A stretch of 64,000 bases of DNA from Streptomyces buecherae (GTDB taxonomy: Bacteria; Actinomycetota; Actinomycetes; Streptomycetales; Streptomycetaceae), in contig NZ_CP060404.1 of assembly GCF_014295035.1 (NCBI RefSeq), positions 6,178,501 through 6,242,500 on the forward strand, given 5' to 3'. Position numbers and translations under genes: made by a program. Shown here one piece after another: positions 26,084 to 34,836 of this stretch; the stretch's first letter is position 1; each line of letters starts with the position of its first letter. The notes under the pieces were generated by a model. The model saw nothing but the letters and a program-made list of their open reading frames with translations, did no database searches and was not told the origin of the DNA.

Positions 26084-27520
26084 ATGACCACCTTCGTGGA
26101 CCGCGTCGAACTCCATGTCGCCGCGGGTAACGGAGGCCACGGCTGCGCCTCCGTGCATCGCGAGAAGTTCAAGCCGCTCGGCGGGCCCGACGGCGGCAAC
26201 GGCGGACGCGGCGGTGACGTGATCCTGGTCGTCGAGCAGTCGGTCACGACGCTGCTCGACTACCACCACTCGCCGCACCGCAAGGCCACCAACGGCAAGC
26301 CCGGCGAGGGCGGCAACCGCTCCGGCAAGGACGGCGGCGACCTCGTGCTGCCCGTGCCCGACGGCACCGTCGTGCTCGACAAGAACGGCGAGGTGCTGGC
26401 CGACCTGGTCGGCCAGGGCACCACGTACGTGGCCGCGCAGGGCGGCCGTGGCGGCCTGGGGAACGCGGCGCTGGCCTCCGCGCGCCGCAAGGCGCCCGGC
26501 TTCGCGCTGCTCGGCGAGCCGGGGCACGCCGGGGACGTGGTCCTGGAGCTGAAGACCGTCGCCGACGTGGCGCTGGTCGGCTACCCGAGCGCGGGCAAGT
26601 CGTCCCTGATCTCCGTGCTGTCGGCCGCCAAGCCCAAGATCGCCGACTACCCGTTCACCACCCTGGTGCCCAACCTCGGCGTGGTGACCGCCGGCGCCAC
26701 CGTCTACACGATCGCCGACGTGCCGGGGCTGATCCCGGGCGCGAGCCAGGGCCGTGGCCTGGGCCTCGAGTTCCTGCGCCACGTGGAGCGCTGCTCGGTC
26801 CTGGTGCACGTGCTGGACACGGCCACGCTGGAGTCCGAGCGCGACCCGCTGAGCGACCTGGACACCATCGAGGCCGAGCTGGCCGCGTACGGCGGCCTGG
26901 AGAACCGGCCGCGGCTCGTCGTCCTCAACAAGGTCGACATCCCCGACGGCAAGGACCTCGCCGACATCATCCGGCCCGACCTGGAGGCGCGTGGTTACCC
27001 GGTGTACGAGGTCTCCGCGGTCTCGCGGACGGGCCTGAAGGAGCTGTCCTTCGCGCTCGCGGGCATCGTCGCCGAGGCCCGTGCGGCCAAGCCCAAGGAG
27101 GAGGCCACGCGGATCGTCATCCGGCCCAAGGCCGTGGACGACGCCGGCTTCACGGTCACCGCCGAGGGCGACGACCTGTTCCGGGTGCGCGGCGAGAAGC
27201 CGGAGCGCTGGGTGCACCAGACGGACTTCAACAACGACGAGGCCGTCGGCTACCTGGCCGACCGGCTCAACCGGCTCGGCGTGGAGGACGCGCTGCTCAA
27301 GGCGGGCGCCCGGGCCGGCGTCGGGGTCGCCATCGGCGCGGACGAGAACGCCGTCGTCTTCGACTGGGAGCCGACCATGGCCGCGGGCGCCGAGATGCTC
27401 GGCCGCCGTGGCGAGGACCACCGCCTTGAGGCCCCCCGGCCGGCCGCTCAGCGCCGCCGGGACCGCGACGCGGCCCGGGACGAGGCGGACCAGGAGTTCG
27501 ACCAGTTCAAGCCCTTCTGA
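26084..27520 (+). CDS. obgE: GTPase Obg (CgtA)
   Basis: A 478-residue GTPase with the glycine-rich Obg fold (1-158; GGPDGGNGGRGGDV), the G domain (about 160-335; P-loop GYPSAGKSS, switch and G3 DVPGLI, G4 NKVD) and the C-terminal OCT domain (about 350-430; FRVRGEKPERWVHQTDF). Obg acts in late 50S assembly and, in Streptomyces, in the onset of aerial growth. The last 50 residues are charged and variable. ATG 26084 follows CTGGAGGC. It is monocistronic, with its own promoter and a strong terminator. Confidence 0.97.
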   Translation: MTTFVDRVELHVAAGNGGHGCASVHREKFKPLGGPDGGNGGRGGDVILVVEQSVTTLLDYHHSPHRKATNGKPGEGGNRSGKDGGDLVLPVPDGTVVLDKNGEVLADLVGQGTTYVAAQGGRGGLGNAALASARRKAPGFALLGEPGHAGDVVLELKTVADVALVGYPSAGKSSLISVLSAAKPKIADYPFTTLVPNLGVVTAGATVYTIADVPGLIPGASQGRGLGLEFLRHVERCSVLVHVLDTATLESERDPLSDLDTIEAELAAYGGLENRPRLVVLNKVDIPDGKDLADIIRPDLEARGYPVYEVSAVSRTGLKELSFALAGIVAEARAAKPKEEATRIVIRPKAVDDAGFTVTAEGDDLFRVRGEKPERWVHQTDFNNDEAVGYLADRLNRLGVEDALLKAGARAGVGVAIGADENAVVFDWEPTMAAGAEMLGRRGEDHRLEAPRPAAQRRRDRDAARDEADQEFDQFKPF

Positions 27521-27556
27521 GCGGGCGGGAGCCGCGCGCGCCCGGTCGGCTCAGCC

Positions 27557-27595
27557 GAAAGGCCCTGAGAAGCAGCCTGCTTCTCAGGGCCTTTC
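27557..27595 (+). terminator. Strong terminator after obgE
   Basis: Perfect 18-bp stem, 27557-27574 with 27578-27595, 3-base loop GCC; the 3' arm ends in CTTTC. It is probably also useful against read-through from the convergent gene. Confidence 0.9.
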
Positions 27596-27661
27596 GCGTG
27601 CTCGGCGCGGTCACCGCGTCCCCGCCGGCCGGGCCGTGACCCGGCCGGCGGGTGGCCGGGG

Positions 27662-29776
27662 TCAGACCCCGGCGGTGGTGTCGCTGCTGGCGCCGTCGGA
27701 CTCGCTCTGCGCCGGGTCGAGCGCCGGCAGGCCGTCGTCCGCGTCGGCCGCCAGGGCCGCGGCGGCGTCGCCGTCCGTGGGCTGCGCGGCACGCGCCGCC
27801 ACCCGGGCCCGGCGGGCGTCGGCCTCGGCGCACAGGGCCTGGGCCGCCTGGTTGAAGCGCACGATCGACGGCGGGTCGGACGGGCCGAGCAGGTGCACCT
27901 TGAGCGCGGCGCGCTCGGCGGCGTACGGGTCGCGCTCCGGGTGGCGTACCGCGTCGAGCAGCGCCGGCACGCCGTCCGCCTCCGGGGTGAGGATCGCCGC
28001 GGCGCGCACGGTCGGGAACCCGGCCCGGAACTCCTCCTCGGACAGCCCGCTGGTGTTGGCCACGGCGTACGGCTTCTCGCTGCTCAGGTAGTCCGAGACC
28101 ACGCTGGAGACGTCGGAGATCAGCAGGTCGGCGTGGTTGAAGCAGGAGAAGATCGCCGGTCGCGGGCCGGTGATGACCTGGTGCTCCCACTCCGGCAGCG
28201 AGGCCCAGAAGGCGTCCTCCCAGGCGGCGACGGCGGCGTCCACCGCGGCGGCCCGGTCGCTGTCCGGGGCGCCCTGGAGCAGCATCCGCTCCAGTTCGTC
28301 GCTGTCGCGCCGGAAGGAGGTCGTGGTCACGCTCTGCAGGGCCTCGGTGCACCGCGCCAGCTCGGCCGCCGCCTCAGGGCCCGGCCGCGCGCCGGAGCGG
28401 CGGGTGTTGGCCTCGGCGATCATCGCCTTGATGCGCTCGTTGGCCAGGCCCGCGCGCGGGTCGACCGAGCCCGTCATCGGGTGCGGCTTGTAGAGGAGGC
28501 GCACGCCGGGGTCGGCCAGCAGCGCGCGGACGATGTTCTCGCCGGCGAGGATGACCGAGGTGTTGCCCGGGTTGCCGTCCCAGCCCTCCCACGTGGGGGC
28601 GTACAGCACCTGCGTGTACGCGCCGGTGGGGGCGCCGGCGTACGGGGCGATCGGGGCGAGCTGCGGGCGGCCGACCTCGACCACGTCCCGGTCGTCGACG
28701 CCGATGTCGGCGAGCTGGTAGCGCTCGCGGGCGGCCGGCCCGGCCACCCAGACCTCGTCGTACGCCTTCGCGTACGGGTTGCAACTGGAGAGCTTGTCGC
28801 TCTCGCCGTGGTTGGTGAACGCGTGCTTGATCGAGGGGATGCGCAGCACCTGCGAGGTCTTGCCGGAGTTCGCCGGGTGCAGCAGCACCTTGAGCGTGCT
28901 GTGTTCGAGCCGCATCAGGTGGACGACCTTGGGGATGCACACGATCGGGATGTCCGTGGCGTCGATCTTCTGCACCATGAACCGCTCGCGGAGCACGATG
29001 ATCGGGTTGCCGTCGAGCGCGGCGAGCGTGGAGAGCCACATGTTCGCCTGGTACGCGGACGAGGTGCCGCCCGAGAAGTACATGCCGACCGTCGGCTGGT
29101 ACTCGGCCAGCCACTGGTCCAGCCACTCCAGGGCCTGCTGCTCGCTCACGGCCCGCTTGCGCGGCAGCAGCCAGGTGCTCAGCCAGGCGACGCTGCCGAG
29201 CGAGAGGGCGAGCGCGATGCCGAGGCCGGCCCAGCCCCAGGCGGCGTCCTCGGTGGCCGCGGTGGCGAGCAGGCCGGCGGTGGCCGGCACGGCGAAGCGC
29301 AGCAGCCGGCGGGCGGGCTGGCGGGCCAGCAGGCGCGGCGGCGCGGCGGTCAGGTGCAGGGCGCTCGCGTCGATGTTGCGGGTGACGAACGGCAGCAGCC
29401 GCCGGCGCTTGATGAGTATCGCGATCGCCTGGCAGGCGAAGTGCGCGATGTAGAAGACGAGCAGTCCCACGGTGAGCGGCGCCTGCTCGTGCGTGGGGTC
29501 GACGCCTTCGACCCGGAGCAGCCCGACCATGATCAGCATGTCGCGCAGCAACTGCCGAACCGTGGCGTCGAAGCGGACCTTGCTCAACAGCGACAGCAGA
29601 CCCGGCTGCTTGTGCTGGAGATACAGGTCGAGGGCGAGCCCCGCCGCGGACGCGCCGATGAAGAGGGGCACGTTGGGGAGCAGGGCGCCGATGAGCTGAG
29701 TGGTGAAGAACACCATCATCGCGAGCAGTGCCGCCAACTGGACGAGTCGGCGGGGGGCGATTCCGGCAGAGGGCAC
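27662..29776 (-). CDS. Membrane TagF-like CDP-glycerol glycerophosphotransferase
   Basis: A 704-residue protein. The N-terminal 200 residues hold about six membrane helices. The rest is a TagB/TagF-type glycerophosphotransferase domain with KPHPMTGS (about 427) and CFNHADLLISDVSSVVSDYL (about 560-580), the acceptor and donor-binding motifs of CDP-glycerol enzymes. Such enzymes add polyol-phosphate units to a wall polymer. In S. coelicolor the similar gene beside obg is linked with the polydiglycosylphosphate wall polymer of spores. GTG 29776 has AGGAG nine bases upstream; a promoter is seen at 29901-29930. The LCP gene near 39 kb may attach its product. Confidence 0.85.
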   Translation of the reverse strand: MPSAGIAPRRLVQLAALLAMMVFFTTQLIGALLPNVPLFIGASAAGLALDLYLQHKQPGLLSLLSKVRFDATVRQLLRDMLIMVGLLRVEGVDPTHEQAPLTVGLLVFYIAHFACQAIAILIKRRRLLPFVTRNIDASALHLTAAPPRLLARQPARRLLRFAVPATAGLLATAATEDAAWGWAGLGIALALSLGSVAWLSTWLLPRKRAVSEQQALEWLDQWLAEYQPTVGMYFSGGTSSAYQANMWLSTLAALDGNPIIVLRERFMVQKIDATDIPIVCIPKVVHLMRLEHSTLKVLLHPANSGKTSQVLRIPSIKHAFTNHGESDKLSSCNPYAKAYDEVWVAGPAARERYQLADIGVDDRDVVEVGRPQLAPIAPYAGAPTGAYTQVLYAPTWEGWDGNPGNTSVILAGENIVRALLADPGVRLLYKPHPMTGSVDPRAGLANERIKAMIAEANTRRSGARPGPEAAAELARCTEALQSVTTTSFRRDSDELERMLLQGAPDSDRAAAVDAAVAAWEDAFWASLPEWEHQVITGPRPAIFSCFNHADLLISDVSSVVSDYLSSEKPYAVANTSGLSEEEFRAGFPTVRAAAILTPEADGVPALLDAVRHPERDPYAAERAALKVHLLGPSDPPSIVRFNQAAQALCAEADARRARVAARAAQPTDGDAAAALAADADDGLPALDPAQSESDGASSDTTAGV

Positions 29777-29900
29777 GGGGTGGGCTCCTGGCAGAGGAGA
29801 GCGACGGAAACGAGGGGAACGAGCAAAACGGCCACACGTTGGCCGACCGTTCCACGCGCCGTCACCTGAGCGACAGCGTCTGGATACGGTTTGACCACCG

Positions 29901-29930
29901 AAGGTATGCCGTGGCCAGGCCCGGTGACAA
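29901..29930 (-). promoter_or_regulatory. Promoter of the TagF-like gene
   Basis: On the minus strand: -35 TTGTCA (29930-29925), 18-base spacer, -10 TACCTT (29906-29901), about 125 bases upstream of the GTG start. Confidence 0.55.
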
Positions 29931-30392
29931 TCCGCTGCGGGGACAAGAGCCGCGAACTAGGGCAATTGCCTGGTGTTCGACGGATGATCGAGGCTCGCCA
30001 CCCGCCCGCCGGCGCGTCGGCCCACGCCCGGCCCACGCCTTGGGGCCGCCCGCCCCCTCACCGTAGGACGCCCGCCCCCGCGCGGCGAACGGACGCCCGC
30101 CCCCGGCCGGCGCGGGCCCGTGGCGGAATGGCCGAAAGCGGCGCCCAGGTCGTGCCTCCGGGCTCCGGCGGGAGCCTAGCCCCGGCGGCAGCCAGTGCCC
30201 GGCCGGCGGCGCGGGCGGGGGCGTGACCCCACGGGCGGGGCGTACGCGCGGGCCCGCCCGGTCGAGCGGAGCGGCCCGGCGGGGCGGCGGTGCGCGGGCC
30301 GTCCGGCTGGCGAACGCCCGCCCGGCCGAACCGCCCGCTGCCGTACATTGCCCACGAACGTGGGCAGCGATGAGTGCGGTACGGAGGGGCAG
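29931..30392. other. Intergenic region between the TagF-like gene and proB
   Basis: About 460 bases without a recognisable gene. Towards proB lies TACATT (30344-30349), a possible -10, and directly after it a 7-bp hairpin TGCCCAC-GAAC-GTGGGCA (30349-30366) at what would be the very 5' end of the proB transcript. The rest is GC-rich and shows no structure I trust. Confidence 0.5.
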
Positions 30393-31604
30393 GTGGCAAC
30401 GGCCGTGGCAAGCCAGGACGGCTCGGCGCGAGCGGGCGCGCGCACGTCGGCGGGCGATCAGGCGGGGGCGAGCCCGGCGGACGGCGCGGCGCGCGACGAG
30501 GTGACCTCCGCGCGCCGGATCGTCGTCAAGGTCGGCTCCTCGTCGCTGACCACCGCGGCGGGCGGGCTGGACGCCGACCGGGTGGACGCGCTGGTGGACG
30601 TGTTGGCCGCCGCGCACGGCGAGCGCCGGGAAATCGTGCTGGTCTCCTCCGGCGCCATCGCGGCCGGCCTCGCACCGCTCGGCCTCGACCGCCGCCCCCG
30701 CGACCTGGCCCGCCAACAGGCCGCCGCCAGCGTGGGCCAGGGCCTGCTGGTCGCCCGCTACACCGCCTCCTTCGCGCGGTACGGGCGACGGGTCGGCCAG
30801 GTGCTGCTGACCAGCGACGACACCAGTCGCCGCGCCCACTACCGGAACGCCTACCGGACCCTGGACCAGCTCCTGGCCATGGGCGCGATCCCGGTGGTGA
30901 ACGAGAACGACACGGTGGCCACCGACGAGATCCGGTTCGGCGACAACGACCGGCTCGCCGCGCTCGTCGCCCACCTGGTCCGCGCCGACCTGCTCGTGCT
31001 GCTCTCGGACGTGGACGGGCTCTACGACGGCGACCCGAGCACCCCCGGCACCTCCCGGATCGCCGAGGTCGCCGGCCCCGCCGACCTGGAGGGCGTCTCC
31101 ATCGGCAGCGCGGGCCGGGCGGGCGTGGGCACCGGCGGCATGGTGACCAAGGTGGAGGCCGCCCGGATCGCCGCGGCGGCCGGCGTGCCGGTCGTGCTCA
31201 CCTCGGCGAGCCGGGCGGCCGACGCGCTGCTCGGCCGGCCCACCGGCACCTTCTTCCACCGCACCGGCCGCCGCTCCACCGGCCGCCTGCTGTGGCTGGC
31301 CCACGCCTCCGCGCCGCGCGGGGCGCTGGTCCTTGACGAGGGGGCGGTGCGGGCCGTGGTCGACCGGCGCACCTCGCTGCTGCCGGCCGGCATCAGCGCC
31401 GTGGAGGGCGAGTTCACGGCGGGCGACCCGGTCGAGCTGCGGGACGCCACGGGCCGCCCGGTGGCCCGTGGCCTCGTCAACTTCGACGCCCGGGAGATGC
31501 CCAAGCTGATCGGCCGCTCGACCCGGGACCTGGCGCGCGAGCTGGGCCCGACGTACGAGCGCGAGGTCGTGCACCGCGACGATCTGGTCGTGCTGGCCCC
31601 CTGA
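30393..31604 (+). CDS. proB: Glutamate 5-kinase
   Basis: A 403-residue enzyme that phosphorylates glutamate, the first step of proline synthesis; ProA (32.5 kb) does the second. The amino-acid-kinase domain (about 40-295) has VVKVGSSSL, VSSGAIAAG, VVNENDTVA and GVGTGGMVTKVEAA. The C-terminal PUA domain (about 310-395) is complete. The first 35 residues are a non-conserved Ala/Gly-rich extension. GTG 30393 is chosen because GGAGGGG lies at 30383-30389. One hypothetical gene separates it from proA, so the pathway is split but local. Confidence 0.96.
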   Translation: MATAVASQDGSARAGARTSAGDQAGASPADGAARDEVTSARRIVVKVGSSSLTTAAGGLDADRVDALVDVLAAAHGERREIVLVSSGAIAAGLAPLGLDRRPRDLARQQAAASVGQGLLVARYTASFARYGRRVGQVLLTSDDTSRRAHYRNAYRTLDQLLAMGAIPVVNENDTVATDEIRFGDNDRLAALVAHLVRADLLVLLSDVDGLYDGDPSTPGTSRIAEVAGPADLEGVSIGSAGRAGVGTGGMVTKVEAARIAAAAGVPVVLTSASRAADALLGRPTGTFFHRTGRRSTGRLLWLAHASAPRGALVLDEGAVRAVVDRRTSLLPAGISAVEGEFTAGDPVELRDATGRPVARGLVNFDAREMPKLIGRSTRDLARELGPTYEREVVHRDDLVVLAP

Positions 31605-31882
31605 CGGGCGTCACCGGCGCACTGTGAGGCGAAGCGAACCGAAGGGAAAGCGGCAAAAGAGCCACCTTTCGCCGAGGACCTTCCGTAAAACCGCCACATC
31701 ATCCGCCGCGGGCTGGTCAACTTTGTTGAACGGGGCCGCACGGGGAAAGCGGTCTCCCAGCGAGCACCACACGGCTTCGCTCGGGGGTGAGCGGAGCGGC
31801 GAGCAACAGGAGGCCGCCGGTGAGACGAGGGCGCCCAGTGGCGCAGTCCCGGGGCGGGGGAGCCTCCCCAACCCGTCGGACG

Positions 31883-32335
31883 ATGACCGAGGAACGCAGA
31901 CTGACCAGCGTGAACACGGGGGAGCAGCACGCGGGCGAGGCCACGGAGGCCGGCGCGACGGCGGCGGACGGACAGGCCCCGCGAGAGCGCGAGACCACCA
32001 GGATGTGGCACATCACGCTGAGCGTCTCCGGCCCCGTGGTCCCGCTGCCCGAGGTGCGGCAGGCCCTGGAGCAACTGGCGCACGACCACCCCTTCCTGCT
32101 GACCAGCCGGTACGCGGGCGACCACGCGGAGATCCGCTACTGGGAGGAGGCCCGCGACCTGCACGACGCGGCGGCGCTCGCGCTGCGCCTGTGGGGCGAG
32201 CACCGCTCGACGGCGAAGCTGCCGCCCTGGGAGATCGTCGGCCTTGAGGTCATCGACCGCGGGACGTACCACCACCGCATCACCCAGGGGCACGGCCTGA
32301 CCCCGACGACGCCGGTGGGCGTGCACCCGTACTAG
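31883..32335 (+). CDS. Conserved hypothetical protein between proB and proA
   Basis: A protein of about 150 residues. Its last 110 residues, from MWHITLSVSGPVVPLPEVRQAL, look folded, with alternating charged and hydrophobic residues and the ending YHHRITQGHGL. The first 40 are an Ala/Glu-rich, poorly conserved stretch. I recognise it only as a Streptomyces-type conserved protein of this neighbourhood, and no enzymatic motif is visible. The start is uncertain: ATG 31883, GTG 31910 or ATG 32003 (direct start of the conserved part). 280 bases of spacer lie upstream. Confidence 0.7.
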   Translation: MTEERRLTSVNTGEQHAGEATEAGATAADGQAPRERETTRMWHITLSVSGPVVPLPEVRQALEQLAHDHPFLLTSRYAGDHAEIRYWEEARDLHDAAALALRLWGEHRSTAKLPPWEIVGLEVIDRGTYHHRITQGHGLTPTTPVGVHPY

Positions 32336-32494
32336 GCCGTCCCGGGGCGCCTGGGAGCCGTCGCCGCCCGGGCGGGAGCCGCCCGGGCGGGAGCCGCCGG
32401 GCGGCGAGGGCGGCGGGCCGGCGCGGGGCGGGCGGGCGTTTCGCAGGGCGAGATGGCCCGGGGCCCGCGCGGCGGCGCCGCTAGGCTGCCGCGC

Positions 32495-33778
32495 ATGAGC
32501 AGCAGCGAATCCGCACCGTCCCCCGTCGTCCAGTCCGCCCACCGGGCCCGCGAGGCCGCCGCCACGCTGGCGCCACTGCCGCGCGCGGCCAAGGACGCGG
32601 CGCTGCTCGCGATCGCCGACGCGCTGGACGCCCGGACCACCGAGATCATCGAGGCCAACGCCGAGGACGTCGAGCGGGCGCGCGCGACCGGCACCTCCGA
32701 CGCCCTCGTGGACCGGCTGACGCTGACCCCCCAGCGGGTGGCCACCGTCGCCTCCGACGTACGGGACGTGGTGACGCTCCCCGACCCGGTGGGCGAGGTG
32801 GTGCGCGGCTCCACCCTGCCGAACGGCATCGACCTGCGACAGGTCCGGGTGCCGCTCGGGGTGGTCGGCATCATCTACGAGGCCCGGCCCAACGTGACCG
32901 TGGACGCCGCCGCGCTGTGCCTCAAGTCCGGCAACGCGGTGCTGCTGCGCGGCTCGTCGTCGGCGTACCGCTCCAACACCGCGCTCGTCGCGGTGGTGCG
33001 CGACGCCGTCGCCTCGGCCGGGCTGCCCGCGGACGCGGTGCAGTTGGTGCCGGGTGAGGGCCGGGAGGCGGTCGGCGAGTTGATGCGGGCGCGCGGCCTG
33101 GTGGACGTGCTCATTCCGCGCGGCGGCGCCTCGCTGATCCGCACCGTCGTGGAACAGTCCACGGTGCCGGTCATCGAGACCGGGACCGGCAACTGCCACG
33201 TGTACGTGGACGCGGAGGCCGACCTCGACACGGCCGTGGAGATCCTGCTGAACTCCAAGGCCCAGCGGCCCAGCGTGTGCAACGCCGCCGAGACCCTCCT
33301 GGTGCACCAGGACATCGCGGAGGCGTTCCTGCCGCGGGCGCTGGACGCGCTCGCCAAGGCCGGTGTGACCGTGCACGGCGACGCGGCGGTACGCGCGGCG
33401 GCCGAGCGCGCCGGGTCCGCGGCCACCGTGACGGAGGCCACCGACGAGGACTGGGCCGCCGAGTACCTCTCGTACGACATCGCGGCCGGCGTCGTGCCCT
33501 CGCTCGACGCCGCGATCGCGCACATCCGCCGCTGGTCCTCCGGGCACACCGAGGCGATCGTGACCACCGCGCAGGCCGCGGCCCGCCGGTTCACGCAGTT
33601 GGTGGATTCCACGACGGTGGCCGTCAACGCCTCGACCCGGTTCACGGACGGTAGCCAGTTCGGGTTCGGCGCCGAGATCGGCATCTCCACCCAGAAGCTG
33701 CACGCCCGCGGGCCGATGGGGCTGCCGGAGCTGACCTCGACCAAGTACATTGTCACCGGCGACGGACACGTACGGTAA
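32495..33778 (+). CDS. proA: Glutamate-5-semialdehyde dehydrogenase (gamma-glutamyl phosphate reductase)
   Basis: A 427-residue enzyme that reduces gamma-glutamyl phosphate with NADPH, the second step of proline synthesis. Conserved segments are VPLGVVGIIYEARPNVT, LKSGNAVLLRGSS, VIETGTGNCHVYVD, the catalytic Cys in KAQRPSVCNAAETLL and FGFGAEIGISTQKLHARGPMGL. ATG 32495 is preceded by TAGGCT at 32482-32487 with only seven bases between, so the mRNA is probably leaderless; there is no Shine-Dalgarno site. Upstream in-frame codons are low-complexity. Confidence 0.97.
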   Translation: MSSSESAPSPVVQSAHRAREAAATLAPLPRAAKDAALLAIADALDARTTEIIEANAEDVERARATGTSDALVDRLTLTPQRVATVASDVRDVVTLPDPVGEVVRGSTLPNGIDLRQVRVPLGVVGIIYEARPNVTVDAAALCLKSGNAVLLRGSSSAYRSNTALVAVVRDAVASAGLPADAVQLVPGEGREAVGELMRARGLVDVLIPRGGASLIRTVVEQSTVPVIETGTGNCHVYVDAEADLDTAVEILLNSKAQRPSVCNAAETLLVHQDIAEAFLPRALDALAKAGVTVHGDAAVRAAAERAGSAATVTEATDEDWAAEYLSYDIAAGVVPSLDAAIAHIRRWSSGHTEAIVTTAQAAARRFTQLVDSTTVAVNASTRFTDGSQFGFGAEIGISTQKLHARGPMGLPELTSTKYIVTGDGHVR

Positions 33779-33948
33779 CCGCCTCCGGGTGCCGGTCCGG
33801 CCGTGCGCCAGGGCCGGGGTCGCGGGGGCCCGGAGGGGATGACCCGCCCGTCGCGCGGCCGGGCCGCCACCCGGACGGCTCCGGACGGAATACCCCGGAC
33901 TTTCCGTCCGCCCTGCCCAAATCGACCTCCCAGGGCTAACCTGGACGC

Positions 33949-34761
33949 GTGCCGGACGACGTGGGGGGCAAGCCGTTCCCGGACGGCGACGAGCCCGACG
34001 ACCACCACCACGGGGCTGCCGAACTGGGTCCGACCTCGCCCTCGGCGGGCGAGGGGGACGCGTTCGCCTCCGTGGTCTTCGACGAGGACTTCGTGCGGTC
34101 CGCCGAAGTCCATGAACCCTCCGCCGTCGAGCGGATGCTGGCCGCCGCCCAGGCGCGCGCGGAGGCCGAGGCGACCCGCGGCGGACGCCGAGGCGCCCGC
34201 GACGACGATCCCTACGACGAGGGGTACGGGCCGGACGGAGAGTTCGGCCACGACCCCGACGACCCGCGCCACGACGGCCGGTACGGATACGGCCACGCGG
34301 GTGACGACCCCGACGCGGACGAGGAGTTCGGCCCGTACGGCGAGTACGGCGACGCGGGCCGCCCCTACCGTGGCCACGCGCACTGGCAGCGCCCGGTGGC
34401 CTGGGTGCTGGCTGTCCTGATGGGCATCGGGGTGGTGGCCATGGCCTTCACCGCCGTCTACCGGGGCGCGTCCGGGGGCGGCAACCGCCAGGACCCCAGC
34501 CCGCCGCCGGCCAGCTCGGAGGTGGACGGCGCGCCGGGCGCGCCCGGCGACGAGCCGGAGGCGGCCTACTCCGAGACGGTGCGCCGGGGCGCGGACACCC
34601 GACTCCTGGACCTCGACCCGCCCGACGTACGCGACGCGCGGGACGCCCCCGCCCTCCCGAACCCGCCGATCGCCTCTCCCGGACCCACCGCCTCCGCCGA
34701 CGCCGTCGAATCCGCCCACACCACTCCGCCACCGGCCGCCGCCGCACCCCGGCTCCCGTGA
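33949..34761 (+). CDS. Single-pass membrane protein with SVVFDE motif (first of two)
   Basis: A 270-residue protein. The cytosolic part (1-146) is acidic, rich in Asp/Gly/Tyr, and contains at 41-62 the motif SVVFDEDFVR...SAVERM, which recurs in the next gene. One membrane helix at about 150-168 (PVAWVLAVLMGIGVVAMAF) is followed by a Pro/Ala-rich outside tail. It resembles the S. coelicolor protein at the same place (SCO2584 by position), which as I recall has been tied to the MreB spore-wall complex; treat that as unverified. GTG 33949 is six bases after TAACCT, so probably leaderless. Confidence 0.75.
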   Translation: MPDDVGGKPFPDGDEPDDHHHGAAELGPTSPSAGEGDAFASVVFDEDFVRSAEVHEPSAVERMLAAAQARAEAEATRGGRRGARDDDPYDEGYGPDGEFGHDPDDPRHDGRYGYGHAGDDPDADEEFGPYGEYGDAGRPYRGHAHWQRPVAWVLAVLMGIGVVAMAFTAVYRGASGGGNRQDPSPPPASSEVDGAPGAPGDEPEAAYSETVRRGADTRLLDLDPPDVRDARDAPALPNPPIASPGPTASADAVESAHTTPPPAAAAPRLP

Positions 34762-34836
34762 CCGCGTGCGCTTCCGTCCGAACTTGTCATGGCCGTGGGA
34801 CGTTTATCCACGGCCCCGCCGGCCTACTCTGGTGAT

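Noticed and set aside
29972..30226. Short open frames in the TagF-proB spacer
   Set aside because: They have no ribosome-binding site, vary in frame and show only Arg/Ala/Pro composition.
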